From positions 620,001 to 684,000 of the forward strand of contig JBCCMQ010000001.1 of assembly GCA_039026235.1 (NCBI GenBank): a stretch of DNA of 64,000 nucleotides. The letters are read 5' to 3'. Each line of letters begins with the position of its first letter. Position 1 is the first letter of the stretch. Position numbers and translations under genes: made by a program. The notes under the pieces were generated by a model. The model was given only the letters and a program-made list of their open reading frames with translations, ran no database searches and was not told the DNA's origin. This DNA is from JBCCMQ01 sp039026235 (GTDB taxonomy: Bacteria > Pseudomonadota > Alphaproteobacteria > Rhodobacterales > Rhodobacteraceae). This document shows, one piece after another, positions 17,179 through 24,238 of this stretch.

Positions 17179-17364
17179 CTAGCGCCCAACCCGGATACGC
17201 GTATTTCCGTCCCAGTTTTCCAAAAAGGGAAACGGTCCGAAAAGCCATTCCGCCCCGGCAATCACCAGACAGATTGCGATTGTCCCAAAGACCAGCGCGA
17301 CCCGTCGGTTGCTTGGCGGCCTCTCGGCCAGCCGCTTCATGCGCAATAGGTGGCGCAGGTTCAT
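17179..17364 (-). CDS. Small single-span membrane protein downstream of hpt
   Basis: A 61-residue protein whose ATG overlaps the hpt stop (4-base overlap), so it is probably translationally coupled to hpt. A basic N-terminus (MNLRHLLRMKRLAERPPSNRR) precedes one transmembrane helix (VALVFGTIAICLVIAGAEWLF), suggesting an N-in, C-out orientation. The coupling and the clean basic/hydrophobic layout argue that this is a real gene. Function unknown. Confidence 0.7.
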   Translation of the reverse strand: MNLRHLLRMKRLAERPPSNRRVALVFGTIAICLVIAGAEWLFGPFPFLENWDGNTRIRVGR

Positions 17365-17903
17365 TGGGTAATGAACCGAACCTTGCCGATATGCGGCAAG
17401 TTACGGTTACGCTGCGCATAATCGATCCCGTAACCCACGACGAATTCATCGGGGATCTCAAAACCGGTCCACGTGGCCTTGATATCCACTTCGCGCCGCG
17501 ACGGTTTATCAAGAAGGGCAATGGTTTCCAGCCTTGCAGGATCGCGTGATTTCAGAAAGTTAACGACGTGTGTTAATGTGAATCCCGTATCGACTATGTC
17601 TTCGACGACCAGCACATCCCGCCCGGCGATCTCGCCGCGCAAATCCTTCAGGATACGCACTTCACGGCTCGATTCCATGCCATCGCCGTAGCTGGACGCT
17701 TCCAGAAAATCGACCTCGACGGGCAAGCTCAGCTCGCGCACCAGATCTGCGATGAAGACAAATGACCCGCGCATCAGGCCGACCACGATCAGCTTGTCGG
17801 TGCGCGCAAATGCGGTCTCAACTTCCCGCGCAAGCGCTTCGACCCGGGCCGCGATTGCCTTCGCCGTGATCATTTCGTCAATCACATAGGCTGGCTGCGT
17901 CAT
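17361..17903 (-). CDS. hpt: Hypoxanthine phosphoribosyltransferase
   Basis: A 180-residue type I phosphoribosyltransferase that salvages hypoxanthine/guanine with PRPP. The PRPP-binding motif VLVVEDIVDTGFTL and the flexible-loop region SSYGDG are clear, as is the C-terminal DEFVVGYGIDY purine-binding segment. The ATG at 17903 is preceded by GGGAGGA; the longer frame from 17939 adds 12 unsupported residues. It is divergent from the RatA/Coq10-like gene and followed by an overlapping small membrane-protein gene. Confidence 0.95.
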   Translation of the reverse strand: MTQPAYVIDEMITAKAIAARVEALAREVETAFARTDKLIVVGLMRGSFVFIADLVRELSLPVEVDFLEASSYGDGMESSREVRILKDLRGEIAGRDVLVVEDIVDTGFTLTHVVNFLKSRDPARLETIALLDKPSRREVDIKATWTGFEIPDEFVVGYGIDYAQRNRNLPHIGKVRFITQ

Positions 17904-17989
17904 GCGGTCCTCCCTGTGGGCCCTTGATTTTCCACCCATACTCTACGACATGACGCGCCACTGTCATCCGAGAAAGGCCGCGCCTGCCA

Positions 17990-18436
17990 ATGCCGACGCA
18001 CCGCGAAGAACGAACGCTTCCCTATTCTGCCCAGCAGATGTTCGATCTGGTCGCGGATGTTTCGGCCTATCCTGAATTTCTGCCCTGGTGTGCCGCCGCA
18101 CGGATCCGCCGGACTATCCCGCAGGACAGCGCAACCGTTCTTGAGGCCGATCTGGTCATATCCTTCAAGGTCTTTCGCGAACGTTTCGGCAGCCGCGTCA
18201 CGCTCTGGCCCGGGCTTGGACGCGTGGATACTGAATATCTGGATGGACCCTTCAAGTATCTGAAATCTTTCTGGCAATTCGAAGAGTTGAAGGATGGTGG
18301 CTGTGCCGTCGAGTTCTTCGTGGACTTTGAATTCCGGAACGCCCTTCTGCAGACCGTGATCGGCGTGGTCTTCAACGAGGCTATGCAACGGATCGTACGG
18401 GCATTTGAACGGCGCGCCGCCGAACTTTACGGTTGA
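17990..18436 (+). CDS. RatA/Coq10-like START-domain protein
   Basis: A 148-residue polyketide-cyclase/START-fold protein. The N-terminus (PYSAQQMFDLVADVSAYPEFLPWC) and VDFEFRNALLQTVIGVVFNEA are typical of the family that includes mitochondrial Coq10 and bacterial RatA. In alphaproteobacteria the likely role is ubiquinone binding or handling; the RatA ribosome-association label comes from E. coli and may not apply. Its 3' end overlaps the convergent cinA-like gene by 10 bases. Confidence 0.85.
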   Translation: MPTHREERTLPYSAQQMFDLVADVSAYPEFLPWCAAARIRRTIPQDSATVLEADLVISFKVFRERFGSRVTLWPGLGRVDTEYLDGPFKYLKSFWQFEELKDGGCAVEFFVDFEFRNALLQTVIGVVFNEAMQRIVRAFERRAAELYG

Positions 18437-18900
18437 GCGGCACGAAACAGGAGCGCCAGCGCATGGGCGACAGTTGCGCGTCGGACCAGATCACGTCCCA
18501 GTGGGCCAAATTGAATGCATTCGGTTTGTGTTCTTTCCCAGCGCTGTGCCAATCCGAAGCAAACCATGCCCTCTGGTTTTTCGTCTGAACCGCCGCCCGG
18601 TCCGGCAATGCCGGTCACCGCTACGGCAAGCGTCGCGTCCGAATGGACCAGGGCGCCGTTGGCCATTTCCCAGGCAACCTCTTCCGAGACGGCGCCATGG
18701 GCCCTAAGCGTGACGGGATGCACATCCAGCATCTGCATCTTGGCGGCGTTAGAGTAGGTCACAAAACCCCGGTCAACGACATCGGATGATCCGGGCACAT
18801 CGGTCAGCGCACCGGCGATCAGGCCGCCCGTGCAACTTTCGGCTGTTGCGATCATCCAGCCTTGGGCGCGTGCTGCCGACAGAACGGCCTCGGCAATCAT
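18427..18900 (-). CDS. pncC: CinA C-terminal-domain protein (nicotinamide-nucleotide amidase, PncC)
   Basis: A 157-residue stand-alone CinA C-terminal domain. TAESCTGGLIAGALTDVPGSS near the N-terminus and AVTGIAGPGGGSDEKPEGMVCFGL are the family signatures. Such proteins deamidate nicotinamide mononucleotide in pyridine-nucleotide recycling. The gene overlaps the pgpA stop by 4 bases, making it the third member of an ispDF-pgpA-cinA operon on the minus strand. The N-terminal MocF-like domain of longer CinA proteins is absent, which is normal for PncC. Confidence 0.93.
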   Translation of the reverse strand: MIAEAVLSAARAQGWMIATAESCTGGLIAGALTDVPGSSDVVDRGFVTYSNAAKMQMLDVHPVTLRAHGAVSEEVAWEMANGALVHSDATLAVAVTGIAGPGGGSDEKPEGMVCFGLAQRWERTQTECIQFGPLGRDLVRRATVAHALALLFRAAQP

Positions 18901-19391
18901 AGTCTCAGCCCTCCATGGGCAATTGCGGCGAGCGCCGCCACGCCAATCGCTGCGGCAACGCCTGCGATCACGTCGTCCAGCATCACGCCAAGGGGTGTCT
19001 TCATCCGATCCGCCCAGCCGATCGGCCCCGGCTTCCAGATATCAAAAAGGCGGAAAAGCAGGAACCCGGCAACCCATCCGGGCCAGGGGAACGTGCCCGG
19101 TGCCGCGCCTGCCTGCCAGAGACCGAAGGAAAGCGGCCACAGCGCGAGCCACATGCCCACCAGCTCATCAACGACAATCTCGGACGGATCGGCGCGCCCG
19201 ATACGCGCCGTCACGGCCCGGGTTGCCCACCAACCGGCCAGAAAGGCGACCCCGGTTGCCACAGCGAGACCGGGAAACCCGAACGCCGCATGAAGACCCC
19301 AGGCCGCCGGGATCGCCGCCGCCGAGCCCCAGGTTCCGGGCGCGGGTTTAAGAAGACCCACGCCGAAGACCGTCGCAATCAAATGCGTCAC
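18897..19391 (-). CDS. pgpA: Phosphatidylglycerophosphatase A
   Basis: A 164-residue membrane enzyme that dephosphorylates phosphatidylglycerol phosphate in phospholipid synthesis. LKPAPGTWGSAAAIP near the N-terminus, RIGRADPSEIVVDELVGMW in the middle and PLGVMLDDVIAGVAAA near the C-terminus are hallmark PgpA motifs with the acidic residues of the active site. Several hydrophobic helices are visible. The start overlaps the ispDF stop by 4 bases and its stop overlaps the cinA-like start, so all three are translationally coupled. Confidence 0.95.
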   Translation of the reverse strand: MTHLIATVFGVGLLKPAPGTWGSAAAIPAAWGLHAAFGFPGLAVATGVAFLAGWWATRAVTARIGRADPSEIVVDELVGMWLALWPLSFGLWQAGAAPGTFPWPGWVAGFLLFRLFDIWKPGPIGWADRMKTPLGVMLDDVIAGVAAAIGVAALAAIAHGGLRL

Positions 19392-20524
19392 GCAGCCACC
19401 AGCGTGACCGTGGCCAGGGCGGCGATGCCCTCGCCGCGACCCGTGAACCCAAGTTTCTCGGTGGTTGTGGCCTTCACGCTGATCTGGTCGGGCAGCAGCC
19501 CCATCAGCTCGGCCATCTTGGCGCGCATGGCCGCGGTGTGGGGGCCGATCTTGGGGAATTCACACACAATCGTGCAATCGCAATGGGAAAACCTGTACCC
19601 ACGCGTTTCAGCCAATTCGACCGCATGGCGCAGGAAAATGGCACTGTCGGTACCCTTCCACTGCGGGTCACTGGGCGGGAAGTGCTGACCAATGTCGCCC
19701 TCGGCCAGCGCGCCGTAGATCGCGTCGGTGACCACATGCATTGCAACATCGGCGTCGGAATGCCCCTGAAGACCTCGTTCAAACGGGATCTGTATCCCGC
19801 AGAGTGTCACGTGATCGCCTGGACCGAACCGGTGGACGTCCAAGCCGTTGCCGGTGCGGATGTCCAAAGGCGTTCCCCTTAAAAGCCTTTCAGCGCGGTC
19901 AAAATCGTCAGGTCCGGTGATCTTGATGTTGGCCTCATCGCCCGCGACGATGGCCACGTCAAGACCGTCGGCCAAGGCCACTTCAACATCATCGGCCGCG
20001 GTGCCTTCAAAGGCGGCATGTGCGGCCCGGATTGCATCCAGATCGAACCCTTGCGGTGTCTGGGCCCGAAACAGACCGCTTCGCGCCTGGGTGCCGATCA
20101 CCTGGCCGTCGGCGCCGTGCCACAACGCGTCAGACACAGGCAGGGCGGGCGCCGCTGCCGGGTTGTGCCCAAGGGCATCGAGAACGCGATCGATCAGGGC
20201 CGCGCTGGCCAGCGGCCGGGCGCCATCGTGTATCAGAACGTGGTCAATCCCGTCACCAACGGCCGCCAGACCGGCGGCCACCGATGCGCTGCGTGTCGCG
20301 CCCCCTTGGACGCAAATGGCGTCTGGAATCTGCAATTCGGACCAGTGATCGGTATCGTCGGGGCCCTGCACAAGAATGATACGCAGAATTCGCGGATGGG
20401 ACCGAAAAGCGGCAAGTGTATGCTCGATAACGGTCCGGTCCCCAAGGCGCTGGAATTGCTTTGGTTTTTCACCGCCAGCGCGGGTTCCCCGACCCGCCGC
20501 GACAATGACTGCTGCTGCCTGCAT
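19388..20524 (-). CDS. ispDF: Bifunctional IspD/IspF isoprenoid enzyme
   Basis: A 378-residue fusion for the MEP pathway. The IspD domain (2-C-methyl-D-erythritol 4-phosphate cytidylyltransferase) starts at residue 1 with AAAVIVAAGRGTRAGGEKPKQ. The IspF domain (2,4-cyclodiphosphate synthase) starts near residue 225 with GNGLDVHRFGPGDHV, carrying the metal-binding Asp and His, followed by GHSDADVAMH. The fusion is normal in alphaproteobacteria. ATG at 20524 has AAGGAG five bases upstream; the GTG at 20530 is too close to that site. It is the first gene of the ispDF-pgpA-cinA operon. Confidence 0.96.
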   Translation of the reverse strand: MQAAAVIVAAGRGTRAGGEKPKQFQRLGDRTVIEHTLAAFRSHPRILRIILVQGPDDTDHWSELQIPDAICVQGGATRSASVAAGLAAVGDGIDHVLIHDGARPLASAALIDRVLDALGHNPAAAPALPVSDALWHGADGQVIGTQARSGLFRAQTPQGFDLDAIRAAHAAFEGTAADDVEVALADGLDVAIVAGDEANIKITGPDDFDRAERLLRGTPLDIRTGNGLDVHRFGPGDHVTLCGIQIPFERGLQGHSDADVAMHVVTDAIYGALAEGDIGQHFPPSDPQWKGTDSAIFLRHAVELAETRGYRFSHCDCTIVCEFPKIGPHTAAMRAKMAELMGLLPDQISVKATTTEKLGFTGRGEGIAALATVTLVAA

Positions 20525-20612
20525 GCACACTCCTTTTTCTGGGGCACAGGTCTAGGGCCTGCATGCGTTGCTGACAATCGGCAAGAATCACATGCCGATA
20601 CGCACAAAAAAC

Positions 20613-20627
20613 AGGCAATTATTGCCT
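20613..20627. promoter_or_regulatory. Palindrome in the ispDF/dusB divergent promoter region
   Basis: AGGCAA-TTA-TTGCCT is a perfect 6-bp dyad with a 3-base centre. It lies 81 bases upstream of dusB, and its right arm abuts a TAGAAT sequence that could be a -10 element for the dusB-ntrBC transcript. It does not match the classic NtrC site, so the cognate regulator is unknown. Confidence 0.45.
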
Positions 20628-20707
20628 AGAATTAGGAACTCACCCGGCCCAAATTGCAAAGGGATACAGAGCGGGTTACGTGACGGGGGTGCCCAAGGAT
20701 TAATCAT

Positions 20708-21691
20708 GTGACCATCTCGCTGGCAGAAATTGATATTCAGCCTCCCGTTCTGCTCGCGCCACTGGCGGGCATCACGGACCTGCCGTTTCGGACCCTTGTC
20801 GGGCGGTTCGGGGCGGGGCTGGTCGTGTCCGAGATGGTGGTAAGCCAAGAGATGGTCCAGGCGAAACCAGGCGTGCGCGAAAGGGCTGAGCTTGGTTTCG
20901 GTGTTGACCGAACGGCGGTCCAACTGGCCGGGCGCGATCCCTACTGGATGGCCGAAGCGGCCCGAATGGTCGAAGCGAACGGTGCACGACTTATCGACAT
21001 CAACATGGGCTGCCCGGCCAAGAAGGTCACCAACGGCTATTCCGGGTCGGCCCTGATGCGTGATCTCGACCATGCGCTAACGCTGGTGGATGCGGTCGTG
21101 GGAGCGGTGAAAACACCGGTTACGCTGAAAATGCGCCTTGGCTGGGACGACAGGTCGATGAATGCGCCCGAGCTGGCCCAGAGGGCCGAGGCGGCCGGTA
21201 TCTCGATGGTCACGGTCCATGGCAGAACGCGCTGTCAGTTCTACAAGGGTGCGGCCAATTGGCAGGCGATCAGCGCGGTTAAGGACGCTGTATCGATACC
21301 GGTCATCGCCAATGGCGACATCAAGGGGCCGGCAAGCGCGTGGGCAGCTTTGACGGCATCGGGCGCCGATGGCGTCATGGTCGGGCGGGGCGCCCAGGGG
21401 GCCCCCTGGCGTCTGGCCGAGATTGCCGCTTCGGTCTTCGGCGCCCCCGCACCGGATGTGCCCACGGGCCCGGCGCTTCTGGACATGGTCTGCGGCCACT
21501 ACGAAGACATCCTTGCCTTTTACGGTGCCGCACTTGGCCTGCGCACGGCACGCAAACATCTGGGCTGGTACATGGACGGCGCTCAGACCCCGTCCAAGCT
21601 TCGTCGCGAGGTCCTGACAGCCGAAGATCCAAGGGCCGTGATCGGCCTGTTGTCGGATGCTCTGATGGGCAAGCAGCGGTGCGCGGCATGA
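20708..21691 (+). CDS. dusB: tRNA-dihydrouridine synthase (NifR3/DusB)
   Basis: A 327-residue FMN enzyme reducing uridine to dihydrouridine in tRNA. The N-terminal LAPLAGITDLPFRTL, the catalytic Cys in DINMGCPAKKVTNGYSGSALM, TVHGRTRCQFYKG and VIANGDIKG are family motifs. The start is a GTG at 20708 with AAGGA eight bases upstream; the ATG two bases earlier is out of frame. In Rhodobacter capsulatus this gene is nifR3, the first gene of the ntrBC operon, and the same linkage is seen here (4-base ATGA overlap with ntrB). Confidence 0.96.
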   Translation: MTISLAEIDIQPPVLLAPLAGITDLPFRTLVGRFGAGLVVSEMVVSQEMVQAKPGVRERAELGFGVDRTAVQLAGRDPYWMAEAARMVEANGARLIDINMGCPAKKVTNGYSGSALMRDLDHALTLVDAVVGAVKTPVTLKMRLGWDDRSMNAPELAQRAEAAGISMVTVHGRTRCQFYKGAANWQAISAVKDAVSIPVIANGDIKGPASAWAALTASGADGVMVGRGAQGAPWRLAEIAASVFGAPAPDVPTGPALLDMVCGHYEDILAFYGAALGLRTARKHLGWYMDGAQTPSKLRREVLTAEDPRAVIGLLSDALMGKQRCAA

Positions 21692-22764
21692 CCGATATCG
21701 ACGAAGATATGTGGAATTCGCTTCCCCTGCCGGCGCTGATCGTCTCTTCGAAGGATCGGGTTCTCGACATCAACAACGCCGCCGAGATGTTTCTGAACCT
21801 ATCGCAAAAGGTTCTGAAGTCTGCGCCTGTCTGGGACCGGATCCATGTGGATGCACCGCTGGAGGAAGTGCTTGAGCGGGTGCGCGAGGCGCAGGCGACG
21901 GTACACATCAACGATGCGATGATCGGGACCGGTACGCAGCCGCCAGTGCCCTGTAACGTGCAGGTTGCGCCCATGCAACGCACCAGCGGCGCGGTCATGA
22001 TCCTAATGGAGCCGCGCCATGTGGCAGAGCGGTTGGATCGGGCCAAAACGGTCAAATCGGCCGCCCGCTCGGCCATCGGCATGGCCGAGATGCTGGCCCA
22101 TGAGATCAAGAACCCATTGGCGGGCATTACCGGGGCGGCCCAGCTTTTGTCCATGAACCTGAAAGGCGATGACCGGGATCTGACCGATTTGATCGTGGCC
22201 GAAAGCCGCCGCATCGTGAAGCTTCTTGAACAGGTCGAACAGTTCGGAAACCTGAGCCCGCCCGATCGCAAGCCGGTGAACATCCATGATCTTCTAGACC
22301 GGGCACGCAAATCGGCGCAGGTGGGCTTTGCCGCCGACATCGCGATCGAGGAAGACTATGACCCGTCGCTGCCGCCGACATTCGCCGACGGCGACCAGTT
22401 GCTGCAGGTGTTCCTGAACTTACTGAAGAACGCATCCGAGGCCTGCGGCGGGGCAGGGATCATCCGCATCCGCACCTACTATGAACTGTCGCTGCGGCTG
22501 CGCCACAAAGACGGGTCCGGTCGGGCATTGCCGCTTCATGTCGATATCATCGACAACGGTCCGGGCCTGCCGCCCGAACTGGGCGACCAGATCTTTGAGC
22601 CCTTTGTTTCAGGGCGCGAAAACGGCACCGGCCTGGGTCTCGCCCTGGTCAGTAAGATTGTCTCAGAACACGATGGCTGGATCGACGTGGACAGCGTGCC
22701 CGGGCGCACAGCGTTCCGGATTGCGCTGCCGATTGCCTCGAAAGAGTTGGAAGAGGAGAGCTGA
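21688..22764 (+). CDS. ntrB: Nitrogen regulation sensor kinase NtrB
   Basis: A 358-residue soluble sensor kinase. An N-terminal PAS domain (LPLPALIVSSKDRVLDINNAAE) is followed by the H-box AEMLAHEIKNPLAGITGAAQLL, an N-box (LLKNASEA) and G-boxes (DNGPGL, NGTGLGLALV). NtrB phosphorylates or dephosphorylates NtrC in response to PII signalling. The start at 21688 overlaps the dusB stop as ATGA. No membrane segment is present, consistent with cytosolic NtrB. Confidence 0.96.
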   Translation: MTDIDEDMWNSLPLPALIVSSKDRVLDINNAAEMFLNLSQKVLKSAPVWDRIHVDAPLEEVLERVREAQATVHINDAMIGTGTQPPVPCNVQVAPMQRTSGAVMILMEPRHVAERLDRAKTVKSAARSAIGMAEMLAHEIKNPLAGITGAAQLLSMNLKGDDRDLTDLIVAESRRIVKLLEQVEQFGNLSPPDRKPVNIHDLLDRARKSAQVGFAADIAIEEDYDPSLPPTFADGDQLLQVFLNLLKNASEACGGAGIIRIRTYYELSLRLRHKDGSGRALPLHVDIIDNGPGLPPELGDQIFEPFVSGRENGTGLGLALVSKIVSEHDGWIDVDSVPGRTAFRIALPIASKELEEES

Positions 22765-22765
22765 A

Positions 22766-24136
22766 ATGGACGGAACAGTCCTTGTTGCCGATGACGACCG
22801 GACCATCCGAACGGTCCTGACGCAGGCATTGACACGGGCCGGCTGCAAGGTCCACGCAACGTCTTCGCTGATGACGCTGATGCGCTGGGTCGAAGAGGGT
22901 AAGGGCGATCTGGTGATTTCCGACGTGATCATGCCCGATGGCAACGGGTTGGACAGCCTGCCGCAGATTGTCGAAAAGCGTCCCGGTCTTCCGGTCATCG
23001 TAATCTCGGCCCAAAACACGATCATGACCGCAATCCAGGCCACGGAGGCCGATGCCTATGACTATCTGCCTAAGCCGTTCGATCTGCCCGATCTGATGAA
23101 GCGGGCGGCGCGGGCGCTTGAGGTCAAGCGGCGCACGCCGGCCAAGGCGCCGGAACGGGCCCCCGAGGCCCAGGAAACCGATCTGCCGCTGGTGGGGCGC
23201 ACGCCGGCGATGCAGACCCTCTACCGCCTTGTCGCGCGGGTCATGAACACCGATCTCGCGGTGTTGATCCACGGCGAATCCGGGACCGGCAAATCGCTGA
23301 TTGCGCGGGCCATCCATGATTTTTCAGACCGGCGGACGCTGCCCTTCATCGTTGCGGGATCGGGCGATCTGTCCGGCGTGGACGGACCGGCCCAATTGGT
23401 CGCGAAAGCACGTGGCGGCACGATACTCTTCGACGAGGTTGGCGATCTCGACAGCGAGGCACAGGCCCGCGTCGTGCGACTGCTGGATACGATGGGTCAG
23501 AATGCCCCGCGTATTATGGCCACGAGCCAGACAAACCTGACCCAGGGTCTTGAGAACGGGGGGTTCCGGCAGGATCTTTTCTACCGTTTGAGCGGTGTTA
23601 CCGTCGCGGTGCCGTCGCTGCGCGAGCGGGTCGATGACATTCCGCTTTTGGTCGAGCACTTCCTGGCTCGGGCGGACCGTGAAGGTGTGGCGCGCCGCCG
23701 GGTTGCCGATGAGGCGATGGATCTGATCCGCGCCTACACCTGGCCGGGCAATGTCCGCCAGCTTGAGAACGCCATTCGTCGATTGGTCATCACGGGCACG
23801 GAAGACGACATCAGCCGCGCCGAAGTGGAGCTCGTTCTGGGCAACCAGCCAGCGATGGAGCCCCTTGTGGGCGGCGGCGACGGTGAAAAGCTGATGGGCG
23901 CTGTGGCTAAGCACCTGAAACGCTATTTCGACCTTCATGGGGGTGTTTTGCCGCCGGCTGGCCTGTACCAGCGGATCCTGCGCGAGGTGGAGATCCCTCT
24001 GATCGAAATCGCGCTGGATGCGACCGGCGGCAATCAAGCGAAATGCGCCGATCTTCTTGGAATCAACCGCAATACACTTCGCAAAAAGATCACCGACCTC
24101 GATATTCGCGTGACACGACGCCGCAAGTTGATGTAA
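22766..24136 (+). CDS. ntrC: Nitrogen regulator NtrC lacking the GAFTGA loop
   Basis: A 456-residue response regulator. The receiver domain has the phospho-acceptor Asp53 (ISDVIMPDG); the AAA+ domain has Walker A GESGTGKS (170-177) and Walker B GGTILFDEVGDL (217-228); the Fis-type helix-turn-helix is at the end (NQAKCADLLGINRNTLRKK). The distance from Walker A to Walker B is about 17 residues shorter than in enteric NtrC, and the GAFTGA motif that contacts sigma-54 is missing. Rhodobacter capsulatus NtrC has the same deletion and activates sigma-70 promoters; the same is predicted here. It is one base downstream of the ntrB stop. Confidence 0.95.
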   Translation: MDGTVLVADDDRTIRTVLTQALTRAGCKVHATSSLMTLMRWVEEGKGDLVISDVIMPDGNGLDSLPQIVEKRPGLPVIVISAQNTIMTAIQATEADAYDYLPKPFDLPDLMKRAARALEVKRRTPAKAPERAPEAQETDLPLVGRTPAMQTLYRLVARVMNTDLAVLIHGESGTGKSLIARAIHDFSDRRTLPFIVAGSGDLSGVDGPAQLVAKARGGTILFDEVGDLDSEAQARVVRLLDTMGQNAPRIMATSQTNLTQGLENGGFRQDLFYRLSGVTVAVPSLRERVDDIPLLVEHFLARADREGVARRRVADEAMDLIRAYTWPGNVRQLENAIRRLVITGTEDDISRAEVELVLGNQPAMEPLVGGGDGEKLMGAVAKHLKRYFDLHGGVLPPAGLYQRILREVEIPLIEIALDATGGNQAKCADLLGINRNTLRKKITDLDIRVTRRRKLM

Positions 24137-24238
24137 AAGGGCAACAATAACGTGGCCAATCGGCGTCACTGACGCAGACAGGCACACGAGTGGGCGGCAA
24201 ACGCCCAAACTGGCGGTAGGCAAAGATCGAGGATACGC

